Positions 43,902 through 56,067 of a stretch of 64,000 nucleotides of DNA are shown in pieces; position 1 is the stretch's first letter, and every line of letters begins with the position of its first letter. A program made the translations under genes and the position numbers. This DNA is from Bauldia litoralis (GTDB lineage Bacteria > Pseudomonadota > Alphaproteobacteria > Rhizobiales > Kaistiaceae): assembly GCF_900104485.1 (NCBI RefSeq), contig NZ_FMXQ01000002.1:310001-374000 (forward strand), written 5' to 3'. Below the pieces are notes generated by a model. That model made no database searches and was not told the DNA's origin. It saw only the letters and a program-made list of their open reading frames with translations.

Positions 43902-43999
43902 ACTTCTAGATTAATCGGACCTTACTTTCAGGCGTCGAATTCGCCTAAAATCGCGGCTATTAGTACCAGTCTTTTCAAGAGCTTAGGCGTCGAGGCGGC

Positions 44000-44419
44000 T
44001 CACCGGGTTTCGCGGCGACGTTCAATCATGAATAACGCGAGGTATACGCCCAGGGTCACGAAGTGGAACAAGACGATCGGCAGGTCGCCGCCGAAAGTAC
44101 CGATGAAGACGGTGTGCATGGCGATCTCCGCCAGCGCCGCATAAACCCAGACCACGTTGCCCCAGGCGACCCGTTGCCAGAGGCCGACGGAAGCGACGAG
44201 ATCGACCACAGCCAGGTGCATCGTGGCGATCTTCCACGCTGCCGGCATCGTCTCGAAGGAACCGACCGCGCCGTCGAATATTCCGACGATGATCCCCCAT
44301 TCGCGCAGGCCCAGCAGCATCATGACACCGGCCATCACCCGGCCGTAAATGTTGAGGATGGCTGGAAGCCGATCGCCGAACGGCGCGTGCGGTGTCGAAT
44401 CTTTTTCGCTGATGGTCAT
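44000..44419 (-). CDS. Small membrane protein, DUF6163-like
   Basis: This 139-residue protein has about four hydrophobic segments (NIYGRVMAGVMMLLGL, TMHLAVVDLVASVGL, VVWVYAALAEIAMHTVF, LPIVLFHFVTLGVYLALF). It resembles the DUF6163 proteins found beside hemB in Rhizobiales. No catalytic motif is apparent. It is divergent from hemB with a 159-nt gap that should hold both promoters. The function is unknown. Confidence 0.75.
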   Translation of the reverse strand: MTISEKDSTPHAPFGDRLPAILNIYGRVMAGVMMLLGLREWGIIVGIFDGAVGSFETMPAAWKIATMHLAVVDLVASVGLWQRVAWGNVVWVYAALAEIAMHTVFIGTFGGDLPIVLFHFVTLGVYLALFMIERRRETR

Positions 44420-44575
44420 TTCCGGACGGCGTCAAATCCGCTATTTGGCGAGCAAATTCCCGCCGACGCCATTACACCGTCAAAGCCGGCGTGACCAGCA
44501 TCGTCCTTCGCGGCGATCCGCCCACCTCGATAGATCGGGTCGACGAGACCGACCCGCAACCAGCGGCCGCACTGA

Positions 44576-45619
<1,044 letters not shown>

Positions 45620-45743
45620 ATTCAGCCGGCGTGGGCGATGCGACAGCAGCAACGAAACGCTCCCGGTCCCCGCTTGCTTCTCGGGACCGTAGCGACGATG
45701 CTTGCTGCGTCCGCGCGCAGACCGTGCGGTCGGGGGAGATCAC

Positions 45744-46238
45744 ATGAGCAATGAAGCGCCGACTCGGTCGGATTCGGCCGTCTACGATCCGGACCTTCGT
45801 CCGGAACTGTTCGACGCCATTCTGTCCAAGCGCGTTGTCGCCTTCGTGGTTGATGCCATCATCATCGTCCTGCTGATGATTCCGGCGGCCCTTGTCGTCT
45901 TCATTGTCGGCGTCGTCACATTCGGCATCGGTTGGCTGCTCTACGGGGCGCTGTTCGCCATCGTCGCCCTCGGCTACATCGCCCTGACGCTGGGCGGTCC
46001 GCGCTCGGCCACCGTCGGCATGCGGATGACCGACATCGAGATGCGGACCTGGAATGGCGGTCCGAGCTTCCCACTGCTCGCCGTCATGCATGCGCTGATC
46101 TTCTGGTTCTCGGTGGGGCTGCTGACGCCGTTCATCCTTCTCGTCGGGTTGTTCACCCGCCGCCGGCAACTGCTCCATGATCTGCTGCTCGGCACGATCG
46201 TGGTCAATTCCGCGCCGCTGCGTAGTTTCGCAAAATAA
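45744..46238 (+). CDS. RDD-family membrane protein
   Basis: This 164-residue RDD protein has the family opening (LSKRVVAFVVDAIIIVLL, an Arg and an Asp in the first helix) and three hydrophobic segments. The conserved Arg-Asp residues name the family; function is unclear, with some members proposed as Na+/H+ antiporters. GGGAG 6 nt upstream selects the ATG at 45744. It follows hemB by 124 nt and may share its transcript. Confidence 0.87.
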   Translation: MSNEAPTRSDSAVYDPDLRPELFDAILSKRVVAFVVDAIIIVLLMIPAALVVFIVGVVTFGIGWLLYGALFAIVALGYIALTLGGPRSATVGMRMTDIEMRTWNGGPSFPLLAVMHALIFWFSVGLLTPFILLVGLFTRRRQLLHDLLLGTIVVNSAPLRSFAK

Positions 46239-46320
46239 TGCTCCTACCCACTGGAACTTGGCGATGCCGGAGCCTTGAGCGGCTCGCTCGTCCGGGCATG
46301 ATCCCGGTCCGGTAAAGGAT

Positions 46321-48156
46321 ATGACGGCACAACTGGTCATGATGTGGCTGACATTCGCGACGATCGTCGCGATGGTCGTGGCCTATGCGCTGGAGCGCTG
46401 GTCAATCGAGCTCGTCTCGATCGCCACCCTGGTCGCCTGGCTCGTCCTGTTCTGGCTTGGACCAATCCTTCTGGGCGAAAAGACGCCGCTCAGCCCTGAC
46501 GACATCCTCGCCGGCTTCTCGAACCAGGCTCTCGTCACCGTGTTGGCGATGCTGGTGGTCGGCCAGGGGCTGTTCCAGACCGACGCGCTGGAAAGGCCGG
46601 CGACCATGCTCGCCCGTTACGGCGGGCGGACCGGAATGGGCGCGGTCATCCTCATCCTCTTCGGGGCAATGGTCACCAGCGCCGTCGTCAACGACACGCC
46701 GGTGGTGGTGATGTTCCTGCCGATCGTCACCGCGATCGCGGCGACCCGCGGCATCGCGACCTCGAAGGTGCTCATGCCGCTCAGTTTCGCCGCGCTGCTC
46801 GGCGGTACCACGACACTGATCGGCACCTCGACGAACCTGCTGGCCGCTGGCGTCGCCCAGAAGGCGGCCGGCCTTACCCTCGGGTTTTTCGAGTTCACCA
46901 TCCCCGCCGCGATCATGGCGGCGTTCGGGTTCGCTTACGTCACCCTCGTCCTGCCGCGCATTCTGACGGCGCGGGCCGGCATGGCCGACCAGATGACCGG
47001 CGGCAGCGGCAAGCAGTTCATCGCCCAGATCGATATCACCTATGGCCACCCCCTCGCCGGCATCGCCTCGGTGTCGGGAATGTTCCCCGCCCTGAAGGAC
47101 ATGACCGTCCGCCTCGTCCAGCGCGGCGAGCACCCATTCCTGCCGCCCTTCGAGAACCTCACCTTGCGCCCCGGCGACACAGTGATCGTCGCTGCGACCC
47201 GCAATGCGCTGACCCGCGCGATCTCGGACGGCGCCGCCGCGCCGAGCCGCGATGCCGACAACGGCGCCAGCGAAACCGCGCCGACGATGCCGACCAAGGA
47301 TGTCACGTTGGCCGAGGCGGTGGTCGCGCCCGGCTCGCGCCTGATCGGCCGCACCATCGAGCAGGCCGCCATTCATCTCGATACCGGCACCGTCGTCCTT
47401 GGCGTCGAGCGCCGCAGCCGCATGCCGCGCATGCCGCTCAGCGACATTCGCCTCGAGGCCGGCGACGTCCTTCTTGTCGGCGGCACGCGGGACACCGTCG
47501 AGGGCCTGCGCCTCAACCGCGACCTCCTCCTGCTCGAATGGTCGGCCGCCGATCTGCCGACGCGCCGCTACGCCAAGCGGGCATTGGTCATCTTCGTCAT
47601 CATGGTGGCCTATGCCGCCAGCGGCATCGGTCCGATCGTCATTGGTGCGCTCGGTGGCGCCTTCGCGATGATCGCCTTCGGCTGCCTCAACATTCGCCAG
47701 GCGATCCGCGCTTTCGATCACCGAATTTTTCTAATGATCGGCGCATCGCTGGCAGCGGCGGCGGCGCTGGAGGCGACCGGAGGCGCGGTCTTCATTGCCG
47801 ACGCGGCAATCGACGCGGTCCGGGGTTATCCGGTCAGCGTCACTCTGTCGGTGATCTTCATCGTCGTGGCGATCCTCACCAACATCATCAGCAACAACGC
47901 CACGGCGGTCCTCTTCACGCCGATCGCGATCCAGGTCGCGGACAAGACCGGCAACGACCCGATGCCCTTCGTCGTCGCGGTCATCCTCGCCGCCAGTTGC
48001 GCCTTCGCCACGCCGATCGGCTACCAGACCAACATGCTGGTCATGGGGCCTGGCCACTATCGGTTCCGCGACTATCTTGTCGGGGGAACGCCACTCGTCA
48101 TAATCATGTGGCTGGTCTATTCGGTGGTCGGTCCTTGGTATTATGGTCTGTGGTGA
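46321..48156 (+). CDS. SLC13/DASS-family transporter with two RCK-C (TrkA-C) domains
   Basis: This 611-residue transporter has two helical bundles flanking a cytoplasmic insert. The first half contains the SNT-type motif VVNDTPVVVMFLP near 121 and GGTTTLIGTSTN near 161. The insert (about 230-410) holds two RCK-C-like domains (LRPGDTVIVA, LEAGDVLLVGG). The second half has IISNNATAVLFTP near 523 and CAFATPIGYQTNMLV near 560. Family members import sulfate, di- or tricarboxylates; the substrate is not identified. Confidence 0.87.
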   Translation: MTAQLVMMWLTFATIVAMVVAYALERWSIELVSIATLVAWLVLFWLGPILLGEKTPLSPDDILAGFSNQALVTVLAMLVVGQGLFQTDALERPATMLARYGGRTGMGAVILILFGAMVTSAVVNDTPVVVMFLPIVTAIAATRGIATSKVLMPLSFAALLGGTTTLIGTSTNLLAAGVAQKAAGLTLGFFEFTIPAAIMAAFGFAYVTLVLPRILTARAGMADQMTGGSGKQFIAQIDITYGHPLAGIASVSGMFPALKDMTVRLVQRGEHPFLPPFENLTLRPGDTVIVAATRNALTRAISDGAAAPSRDADNGASETAPTMPTKDVTLAEAVVAPGSRLIGRTIEQAAIHLDTGTVVLGVERRSRMPRMPLSDIRLEAGDVLLVGGTRDTVEGLRLNRDLLLLEWSAADLPTRRYAKRALVIFVIMVAYAASGIGPIVIGALGGAFAMIAFGCLNIRQAIRAFDHRIFLMIGASLAAAAALEATGGAVFIADAAIDAVRGYPVSVTLSVIFIVVAILTNIISNNATAVLFTPIAIQVADKTGNDPMPFVVAVILAASCAFATPIGYQTNMLVMGPGHYRFRDYLVGGTPLVIIMWLVYSVVGPWYYGLW

Positions 48157-48181
48157 ACCGGAATCCTGACTGCGCAGTCGC

Positions 48182-48928
48182 ATGACGCACCAGCCAACAG
48201 ACACGCCCCAATTCTACCTGACCGCCCCGGCGCCCTGTCCGTATCTCGACGATCGCTTCGAGCGGAAGGTCTTCACGCACCTTGTCGGCGACCGGGCGGC
48301 TTCCCTGAACGACATTCTCACCCAGGGCGGGTTTCGTCGCAGCCAGAACATCGCTTACCGGCCCGCCTGCGAAGGCTGCCGTGCCTGCATCTCGGTGCGC
48401 AGCGTCGTCGATGCCTTCGTTGAGACGCGCAGCATGTCGCGCGTGATGCGCAAGAACCGCGACATCATCGGCTCCAACAAGGCGGCGGCGCCCTCGTCGG
48501 AGCAGTATTCGCTCTTTCGTCGCTATCTGGACTCCCGGCATGCCGAGGGCGGCATGGCCGACATGTCAGTGCTCGACTACGCCATGATGGTCGGCGAATC
48601 CTATGTCGCGACCGAACTTGTCGAATACCGCTTTCGCGGTCCCGATTCCGCTTTCACTGGCCGCGGCGAAGGTCCGCTGATCGCCGCCGCGCTGACCGAT
48701 GTTCTCGCCGACGGCCTGTCGATGGTCTACTCCTTCTACGATCCCGATTACGCCGATCGTGGCCTCGGCACCTACATGATCGTCGACCACCTCAACCGGG
48801 CCCGGAAGATGGGCCTGCCCTATGTCTATCTCGGCTACTGGGTCGAGGATTCGCCCAAGATGGACTACAAGCGCCGCTTCCGGCCGCAGGAGCACCTGAT
48901 GGCACGCGGCTGGGTTCGGGTTGACTAG
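48182..48928 (+). CDS. bpt: Aspartate/glutamate leucyltransferase (N-end rule)
   Basis: This 248-residue Bpt/Ate-type aminoacyl-tRNA-protein transferase adds Leu (or Arg) to N-terminal Asp or Glu, targeting proteins to ClpS/ClpAP. It has the N-terminal Cys cluster CEGCRAC near residue 62 and the GNAT-like C-terminal region with FYDPDY, LGTYMIV and [15 protein letters not shown]. It begins 25 nt after the SLC13 gene. Confidence 0.93.
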   Translation: MTHQPTDTPQFYLTAPAPCPYLDDRFERKVFTHLVGDRAASLNDILTQGGFRRSQNIAYRPACEGCRACISVRSVVDAFVETRSMSRVMRKNRDIIGSNKAAAPSSEQYSLFRRYLDSRHAEGGMADMSVLDYAMMVGESYVATELVEYRFRGPDSAFTGRGEGPLIAAALTDVLADGLSMVYSFYDPDYADRGLGTYMIVDHLNRARKMGLPYVYLGYWVEDSPKMDYKRRFRPQEHLMARGWVRVD

Positions 48929-48937
48929 GAGCCGACA

Positions 48938-49159
48938 ATGATCGCCTTGCAACGCATCGCACTGGGCGTGGCGCTCGCCGCGTCTTCCGCCACTTTCGGA
49001 GGGGCCTCCTTCGCCGACGAGCAGCCGGCCGAAACCGCGACCGATGCCGCCGCGCCTGCCGAGACCGCAGACCGCGCCGACAAGCCGGAATGCGACAAGG
49101 GCATCTCGTTGAGCCCCGAGGAACTGGTCGCCAGCCTCGACGCCGCCACCGATTGCTGA
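48938..49159 (+). CDS. Small exported protein of unknown function (73 residues)
   Basis: The 73-residue product has a signal peptide (LGVALAASSATFGGASFA, cleavage near residue 27) and an Ala/Glu/Thr-rich linker. A short conserved-looking end, PECDKGISLSPEELVASLD, finishes in a cysteine. Two cysteines could form a disulfide. AGGAG at a spacing of 7 makes translation likely. It sits 9 nt after bpt and 15 nt before a DUF4126 gene. I do not recognise the family. Confidence 0.65.
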   Translation: MIALQRIALGVALAASSATFGGASFADEQPAETATDAAAPAETADRADKPECDKGISLSPEELVASLDAATDC

Positions 49160-49174
49160 TCGCGCCACGTCGGC

Positions 49175-49648
49175 ATGATCTCGACACCGGTCCTGGCGCT
49201 GTGTATCGGCCTCGCCGCCGGTCTCCGCACGATCACGCCGCTGGCGGCAGTGAGCTGGGTCGCCTGGCTCGGCTGGCTGCCGCTCGACCACACATGGCTC
49301 GCCTTCTTCGGCCACCCCTGGGTGGCGCCGGTGCTGACCCTTTTCGCCATAGCCGAACTTGTCGGTGACAAACTGCCGCAAACCCCGAGCCGCAGGAAGC
49401 CTGCGGTCTTCGCCGCCCGCATCGTCAGCGGCGCACTCTGCGGCGCCGCCCTGACGGCGCCCTACAGCGCCTGGAGCACCGGTTTGATGGCGGGCATCGT
49501 CGGCGCGGTGATCGGCACCCTCGCCGGCCACGCACTCCGGACGCGGCTGGCCGCAGGCCTCGGTCGCGACTGGCCGGTCGCGCTGGGCGAAGACGCGGTC
49601 GCCGTGATCGGCGCCACGCTGATCGTCTGGGCAGCGCACACGGGCTGA
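49175..49648 (+). CDS. DUF4126-family membrane protein
   Basis: This 157-residue protein has four or five hydrophobic segments and the DUF4126 pattern GLAAGLRTITPLAAVSW near the N-terminus, followed by AIAELVGDKLPQTPSR. It may be co-transcribed with bpt and the small exported protein. The function is unknown. It converges on parC with a 6-nt gap. Confidence 0.82.
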   Translation: MISTPVLALCIGLAAGLRTITPLAAVSWVAWLGWLPLDHTWLAFFGHPWVAPVLTLFAIAELVGDKLPQTPSRRKPAVFAARIVSGALCGAALTAPYSAWSTGLMAGIVGAVIGTLAGHALRTRLAAGLGRDWPVALGEDAVAVIGATLIVWAAHTG

Positions 49649-49654
49649 TCCGCG

Positions 49655-51913
<2,259 letters not shown>

Positions 51914-51949
51914 GATTCGGGAGTATCGGCGGATCGGCGCCGGCGCAAG

Positions 51950-52207
51950 CTATGTCGACTGCGATCTCGGCCCGCGTTTGGTCCCTGTCCACCAGCGTTT
52001 CACAGCGACGCTGACGCGCCGGTTCATCCGCCGCACGACGGGAATGTCGGTTGCCAGGACGATAAAGCCCAGCGGCAGCATCCAGAAGCCGAGGACGGGC
52101 AGGAATCCCAGCACACCGCCAAAAATCAGCAAGCCGCCGATCCCCAGCCTGTAGGCCCGGTTTTCCGGCAGATTGAATCTCCGCTTGCCCAGTCGAATCG
52201 TCGCCAC
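51950..52207 (-). CDS. Small membrane protein of unknown function upstream of parC
   Basis: The predicted 85-residue protein has RLGKRRFNLPENRAYRLGIG followed by a hydrophobic hairpin (GGVLGFLPVLGFWMLPLGFIVL). A basic tail (VVRRMNRRVSVAVKRWW) completes it. I recall similar unnamed proteins in Rhizobiales. The start is uncertain: the GTG at 52207 fits the conserved part; an ATG at 52294 would add 29 residues with no family look. It lies 36 nt upstream of parC on the same strand. Confidence 0.6.
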   Translation of the reverse strand: MATIRLGKRRFNLPENRAYRLGIGGLLIFGGVLGFLPVLGFWMLPLGFIVLATDIPVVRRMNRRVSVAVKRWWTGTKRGPRSQST

Positions 52208-52311
52208 GGCCAGAACCCGTCTCCAGCAAATCAGCGCCCGAACAGACGCTGTCGATACAGATGGAAGGAAATTTGGCGGTCGACAAGGGCACATTGATGC
52301 AATTCGCCCCT

Positions 52312-52340
52312 TTGCAAGCCGGCCAAGCCTTTGCTATACG
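52312..52340 (+). promoter_or_regulatory. Promoter of tRNA-Asn
   Basis: TTGCAA and TATACG hexamers are spaced by exactly 17 nt and lie 28 nt upstream of the mature tRNA 5' end. Confidence 0.6.
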
Positions 52341-52367
52341 GCTGCAACTCGGCAGGGCTTATGCCGA

Positions 52368-52443
52368 TCCCCGGTAGCTCAGTTGGTAGAGCAAGCGGCT
52401 GTTAACCGCTTTGTCGCTGGTTCGAGTCCGGCCCGGGGAGCCA
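52368..52443 (+). tRNA. tRNA-Asn (GTT)
   Basis: The 76-nt cloverleaf has acceptor TCCCCGG/CCGGGGA and an anticodon stem AGCGG/CCGCT around CTGTTAA, giving anticodon GTT. The T loop has GGTTCGAGTCC, and the CCA end is encoded. Confidence 0.96.
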
Positions 52444-52705
52444 GTTTTTCCAAGGCGAATGCCAAGGCCCGTCGTGGTCGGCAATCCGATCGAACCTTGA
52501 CTCGCCGCTCCGCCTTGGCGAATGAAGCTCTTGCGGCACGGGCCCATTCCCATGCCGACGGGTGGTAAGACCTTTGAAGCAGCTTGATACTTGTTGTTAG
52601 GCCAAGGGACTATGGGGCGACGGCGGCCCGTCCCCGGCTCGTCCGCTTACATGGGCGATTCGAAGACGGCCGGATATCCACTCAATCGACCAGAGGAGGT
52701 CGCAG

Positions 52706-53176
52706 ATGACTAATAACGAAGGCACGACAGGAAGCGGTGGCGGCGGCGGCCGCTCGATCATCTACATCATCATCGCGGTCATCGTTCTGGCGATCATTTA
52801 CTACGCCGCGACGACCTACATGAAGGAAGAAGAGGTCGCTCCGGAGCCGGCAGCGCCGACTGAGCCTGCTGAGCCTGCAACCCCGGCCGAACCTGCGACG
52901 CCGGCCGAACCGGCCGAGCCCGCGACTCCGGCAGAGCCTGCAACGCCTGCCGAGCCCGAGACTCCGGCCGAACCGGCCACCCCGGCCGAGCCCGAGACGC
53001 CAGCCGAGCCGATGACGCCGGAAGAGCCTGCGACCCCGGCCGAGCCGGCGACTCCCGCAGAACCGGCCACGCCGGCCGAGCCTGCGGCACCGGAAGAGCC
53101 CGCGACTCCTGCGGAGCCGACCACGCCGACCGAGCCGGCCACCCCGGAGCCGACCGAACCGGCGCCCGCTCAGTAG
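52706..53176 (+). CDS. Membrane-anchored TPAEP-repeat protein
   Basis: The 156-residue protein has a Gly-rich N-terminus, one transmembrane helix at about residues 17-38 and a short acidic patch (KEEE). About 115 residues of Pro/Ala/Glu/Thr repeats follow, with eleven TPAEP copies and variants such as TPEEP and APEEP. AGGAGG a few bases upstream makes translation secure. The layout suggests an inner-membrane anchor with an extended acidic periplasmic tail, somewhat like the linker of TonB but without a TonB C-terminal domain. No catalytic part is present. A terminator follows. Confidence 0.75.
   Translation: MTNNEGTTGSGGGGGRSIIYIIIAVIVLAIIYYAATTYMKEEEVAPEPAAPTEPAEPATPAEPATPAEPAEPATPAEPATPAEPETPAEPATPAEPETPAEPMTPEEPATPAEPATPAEPATPAEPAAPEEPATPAEPTTPTEPATPEPTEPAPAQ
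52850..53165. repeat. Degenerate tandem repeat coding TPAEP units
   Basis: Repeats of about 12-18 nt built on ACNCCGGCCGAGCC-like units underlie the protein repeats. Codon choice varies between units, so the array is old or selected at the protein level rather than a recent slippage product. Confidence 0.7.
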
Positions 53177-53187
53177 CAAAGAACACG

Positions 53188-53214
53188 GGCTTCCGGCTCA
53201 TCGAGCCGGAAGCC
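53188..53214 (+). other. Perfect 12-bp hairpin downstream of the TPAEP-repeat gene
   Basis: GGCTTCCGGCTC (53188-53199) pairs perfectly with 53203-53214 around a 3-nt loop, 12 nt after the stop codon. No T run follows. It may protect the mRNA 3' end or cooperate with the terminator 16 nt further on. Confidence 0.65.
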
Positions 53215-53228
53215 TCCATCGACTGACG

Positions 53229-53263
53229 AAAGCCGGCGTTCCTTTGGGGGGCGCCGGCTTTTT
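53229..53263 (+). terminator. Rho-independent terminator of the TPAEP-repeat gene
   Basis: AGCCGGCG (53231-53238) pairs with CGCCGGCT (53252-53259), and the stem is followed by a five-T run. Confidence 0.85.
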
Positions 53264-53382
53264 CATGCGCGGGTGACAGCAGGCAACACTTAACCCTAAC
53301 CGGCAAAATTCATCTCGAATCAGCGCTTTGGCAAAGCTCTCCGGCGTATTCTGCCGCGGGCTTACCGGTGGAGACTGAGCGC

Positions 53383-54408
53383 ATGGTGCATACGCAGGCG
53401 GACCGCGTCGCGTGGGTCGACTATGCCAAGGGCTTCTGCATCATCATGGTGGTGATGATGCACTCGACCCTCGGCGTCGAAAAAGCAGCCGGCGCCGAAG
53501 GCTGGCTGCACACCTTCGTCGAGTTCGCCCGCCCCTTCCGGATGCCGGATTTCTTCCTGATCGCCGGGCTTTTCCTCGCCCGGGTGATTGATCGCGACTG
53601 GCGCACCTATCTCGACAAGAAGGTCGTCCACTTCGCCTATTTCTATGTCCTGTGGCTGACCATCCAGTTTGCCTTCAAGGCCCCCGGTATCGCCGCGGAG
53701 GTCGGGGTCGCCGGCACGATCGAGGCCTACGCCTTCGCCTTCGTCGAGCCTTTCGGCACGATCTGGTTCATCTACCTGCTGCCCATCTTCTTCATCGTCG
53801 CCAAGGCGACCCGCGGCCTGCCCTGGTGGACCGTCTGGATCGCCGGCGCCCTGCTCCAGGCAGCGCCGATCCATACCGGGTCGATCATCGTCGACGAGTT
53901 CGCGTCCCGCTTCGTCTTTTTCTACACCGGCTACATCTTCGCCCCGCAGGTCTTCCGCATTGCCGACGCGGCCATTGACCGTGGCTGGCTGGCCGGCGCC
54001 TTCCTCGTCGCCTGGGCGCTGGTCAACGGTTTCGCCGTCTTCGGCGGATTCGCCGATCTTCCCGGTCTCAGCCTTGGCCTCGGCCTGATCGGCGCCGTCG
54101 CCGTGGTCAGCGTCTCGGCGCTTCTGTCCAAATCGCACCTGATGGAACCGATCCGCTACTGCGGCCAGCATTCGATCGTCATCTACCTCGCCTTCTTCCT
54201 GCCGATGGCGGTCACCCGCACGGTTCTCCTCAAGGTCGGAATCATTGGCGACATCGGCACCATCTCGCTGATCGTCACCGCCGCTGGCGTCGTCGGACCG
54301 CTGATCCTCTTCTGGATCGTCCGCGGCACGTGGTTCCGCTTCCTGTTCCGCCGGCCGGCCTGGGCAACACTTCAGCCGCGCCGGCAGGTTCTGGCACCCG
54401 CCGAATAG
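53383..54408 (+). CDS. Acyltransferase-3 family membrane protein
   Basis: This 341-residue protein has about ten hydrophobic segments and acyltransferase-3 features. These are RVAWVDYAKGFCIIMVVMMH near the N-terminus, with the conserved His, and RPFRMPDFFLIAGLFLAR near 50. Such enzymes O-acetylate or succinylate surface polysaccharides and related glycans. I use the ATG at 53383, with GGAG about 9 nt upstream, rather than the GTG at 53368. The substrate is unknown; no glycan genes are adjacent. Confidence 0.83.
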   Translation: MVHTQADRVAWVDYAKGFCIIMVVMMHSTLGVEKAAGAEGWLHTFVEFARPFRMPDFFLIAGLFLARVIDRDWRTYLDKKVVHFAYFYVLWLTIQFAFKAPGIAAEVGVAGTIEAYAFAFVEPFGTIWFIYLLPIFFIVAKATRGLPWWTVWIAGALLQAAPIHTGSIIVDEFASRFVFFYTGYIFAPQVFRIADAAIDRGWLAGAFLVAWALVNGFAVFGGFADLPGLSLGLGLIGAVAVVSVSALLSKSHLMEPIRYCGQHSIVIYLAFFLPMAVTRTVLLKVGIIGDIGTISLIVTAAGVVGPLILFWIVRGTWFRFLFRRPAWATLQPRRQVLAPAE

Positions 54409-54467
54409 CGGGACGGCCCGATCCGGGTACCCTTGCCACCTGCGTAACGGCGGGCGACCATCGGTGA

Positions 54468-55904
54468 ATGACATCTGACACCGCCGACGCCCCGCGCCTT
54501 TTCTGGTTCAGGGACGATCTCCGCCTCGACGACAATCCCGGCCTGGTCGCCGCCTGTGAAGGCAAAGCGCCCCTGGTCCTGCTCTACGTCCTCGATGACA
54601 GCGAGGACGGCACCAGACGCCTCGGCGGCGCTGCCCGGTGGTGGCTCCATGGCTCGCTCGGAAGCCTGTCACGCGACCTTGCGGCGCTCGGCCAAACCCT
54701 GATCATCCGGCGCGGGCCGGCGCGCGATGTCGTCCGCGATATCGTCGCGGAGACCGGCGTCCGGCGCGCTTTCTGGAACCGGCGCTACGCCTTCGCCGGC
54801 GATCTCGACTCTGACATCGCAGCGGACCTCGAGAAGGCAGGCTGCGCCACCGAGACTTTCAGCGCCAACCTGCTCTTCGAACCCGATGCGGTTCGCAGCG
54901 GCAAGGGCGAGCCCTTCCGGGTCTATTCAGCTTACTGGCGCGCCGCCCAACGGACCGGTGAGATACGCAATCCCGTGACGCCGCCGAAGGCCTTGCCTCC
55001 GCCCTTGCCCGACCTGTCCGGCGAGCCCCTCGACGCCCTCGCCTTGCTGCCGACAGACCCTGACTGGGCCGGCGGCCTGCGCGACGCATGGCAGCCTGGC
55101 GAAAGCGACGCGTCGGAACGGCTGGAATCGTTCCTCGCCGACCGGGTCGCCGCCTATGCGAAACGCCGCGATTTTCCGGCCGATCCCGCCACGTCGAAGC
55201 TCTCGCCCCATCTGCGTTTCGGCGAGATCAGCCCGGTGCGGATCTGGCATGCGACCGCCGACATGCGGGAAGCGCAGAAATTCCGGTCCGAACTCGGCTG
55301 GCGCGATTTCGCCTGGCACGCGCTTGCCCAGGCCCCGGACATGGCCCGAACCAACCTGCGCGACGAATTCGACGGCTTCCCCTGGGCGGCCCCGGACGAA
55401 GAAATATTGCGCGCCTGGCAGATGGGCCGGACCGGCTACCCGATCGTCGACGCAGGGATGCGCCAGCTTTGGCAGACCGGCTGGATGCACAACCGGGTTC
55501 GCATGGTCGTGGCGTCCTTCCTGACCAAGCACCTGCTGATCGACTGGCGCCACGGCGAACAATGGTTCTGGGACACCCTCGTCGACGCCGACCCGGCCAA
55601 CAACCCCTTCGGCTGGCAGTGGGTGGCGGGGTCCGGCTTCGACGCCCAGCCATATTTCCGCATCTTCAATCCCGTGCTCCAGGGCCAGAAGTTCGACCCG
55701 GATGGCGCCTATGTCCGCGCATTCGTGCCGGAAATAGGCGACCTTCCCGACCGCGATATTCACAAGCCCTGGGAAGCCTCGCCGATGGAACTCAAGGCCG
55801 CCGGCATCGAACTCGGCGTCGACTACCCGACCCCGATCGTCGATCATCGCGAGGCCCGCGAACGATCCCTGGAGGCCTACCAGGAGATGCGCCAGGCGGA
55901 TTGA
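54468..55904 (+). CDS. phrB: Deoxyribodipyrimidine photolyase
   Basis: This 478-residue photolyase repairs UV cyclobutane pyrimidine dimers with light. The N-terminal antenna domain has LFWFRDDLRLDDNPGL at about 11-26. The C-terminal FAD domain has TSKLSPHLRFGEISP near 240, GYPIVDAGMRQLWQTGWMHN near 325 and NPFGWQWVAGSG near 382, all class I CPD photolyase/cryptochrome signatures. A cryptochrome function cannot be excluded by sequence reading. Confidence 0.93.
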   Translation: MTSDTADAPRLFWFRDDLRLDDNPGLVAACEGKAPLVLLYVLDDSEDGTRRLGGAARWWLHGSLGSLSRDLAALGQTLIIRRGPARDVVRDIVAETGVRRAFWNRRYAFAGDLDSDIAADLEKAGCATETFSANLLFEPDAVRSGKGEPFRVYSAYWRAAQRTGEIRNPVTPPKALPPPLPDLSGEPLDALALLPTDPDWAGGLRDAWQPGESDASERLESFLADRVAAYAKRRDFPADPATSKLSPHLRFGEISPVRIWHATADMREAQKFRSELGWRDFAWHALAQAPDMARTNLRDEFDGFPWAAPDEEILRAWQMGRTGYPIVDAGMRQLWQTGWMHNRVRMVVASFLTKHLLIDWRHGEQWFWDTLVDADPANNPFGWQWVAGSGFDAQPYFRIFNPVLQGQKFDPDGAYVRAFVPEIGDLPDRDIHKPWEASPMELKAAGIELGVDYPTPIVDHREARERSLEAYQEMRQAD

Positions 55905-56067
55905 TCGCCAGATCGTAGCAAACCCATTCCGCGGAAACACCAAACGCAGGGCAAACATTCTACGCCCGCCCCTTCCGCCTCCCTTGCCGCACTTGAAGGC
56001 CTGATGGCCAGCCGCTAGCTTCCGACCCGAAGCGAAGAGCGCATCCGCCCTCACAAGAAATCCGGAC

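Noticed and set aside
52816-53142. Minus-strand GSAGVAG-repeat frame resembling a PE_PGRS or silk-like protein
   Set aside because: It is the antisense reading of the TPAEP repeats, whose own gene has a strong ribosome site and terminator.
52850-53165. CRISPR-like array
   Set aside because: Repeats are short, degenerate and in frame within a coding sequence, with no spacers or cas genes.
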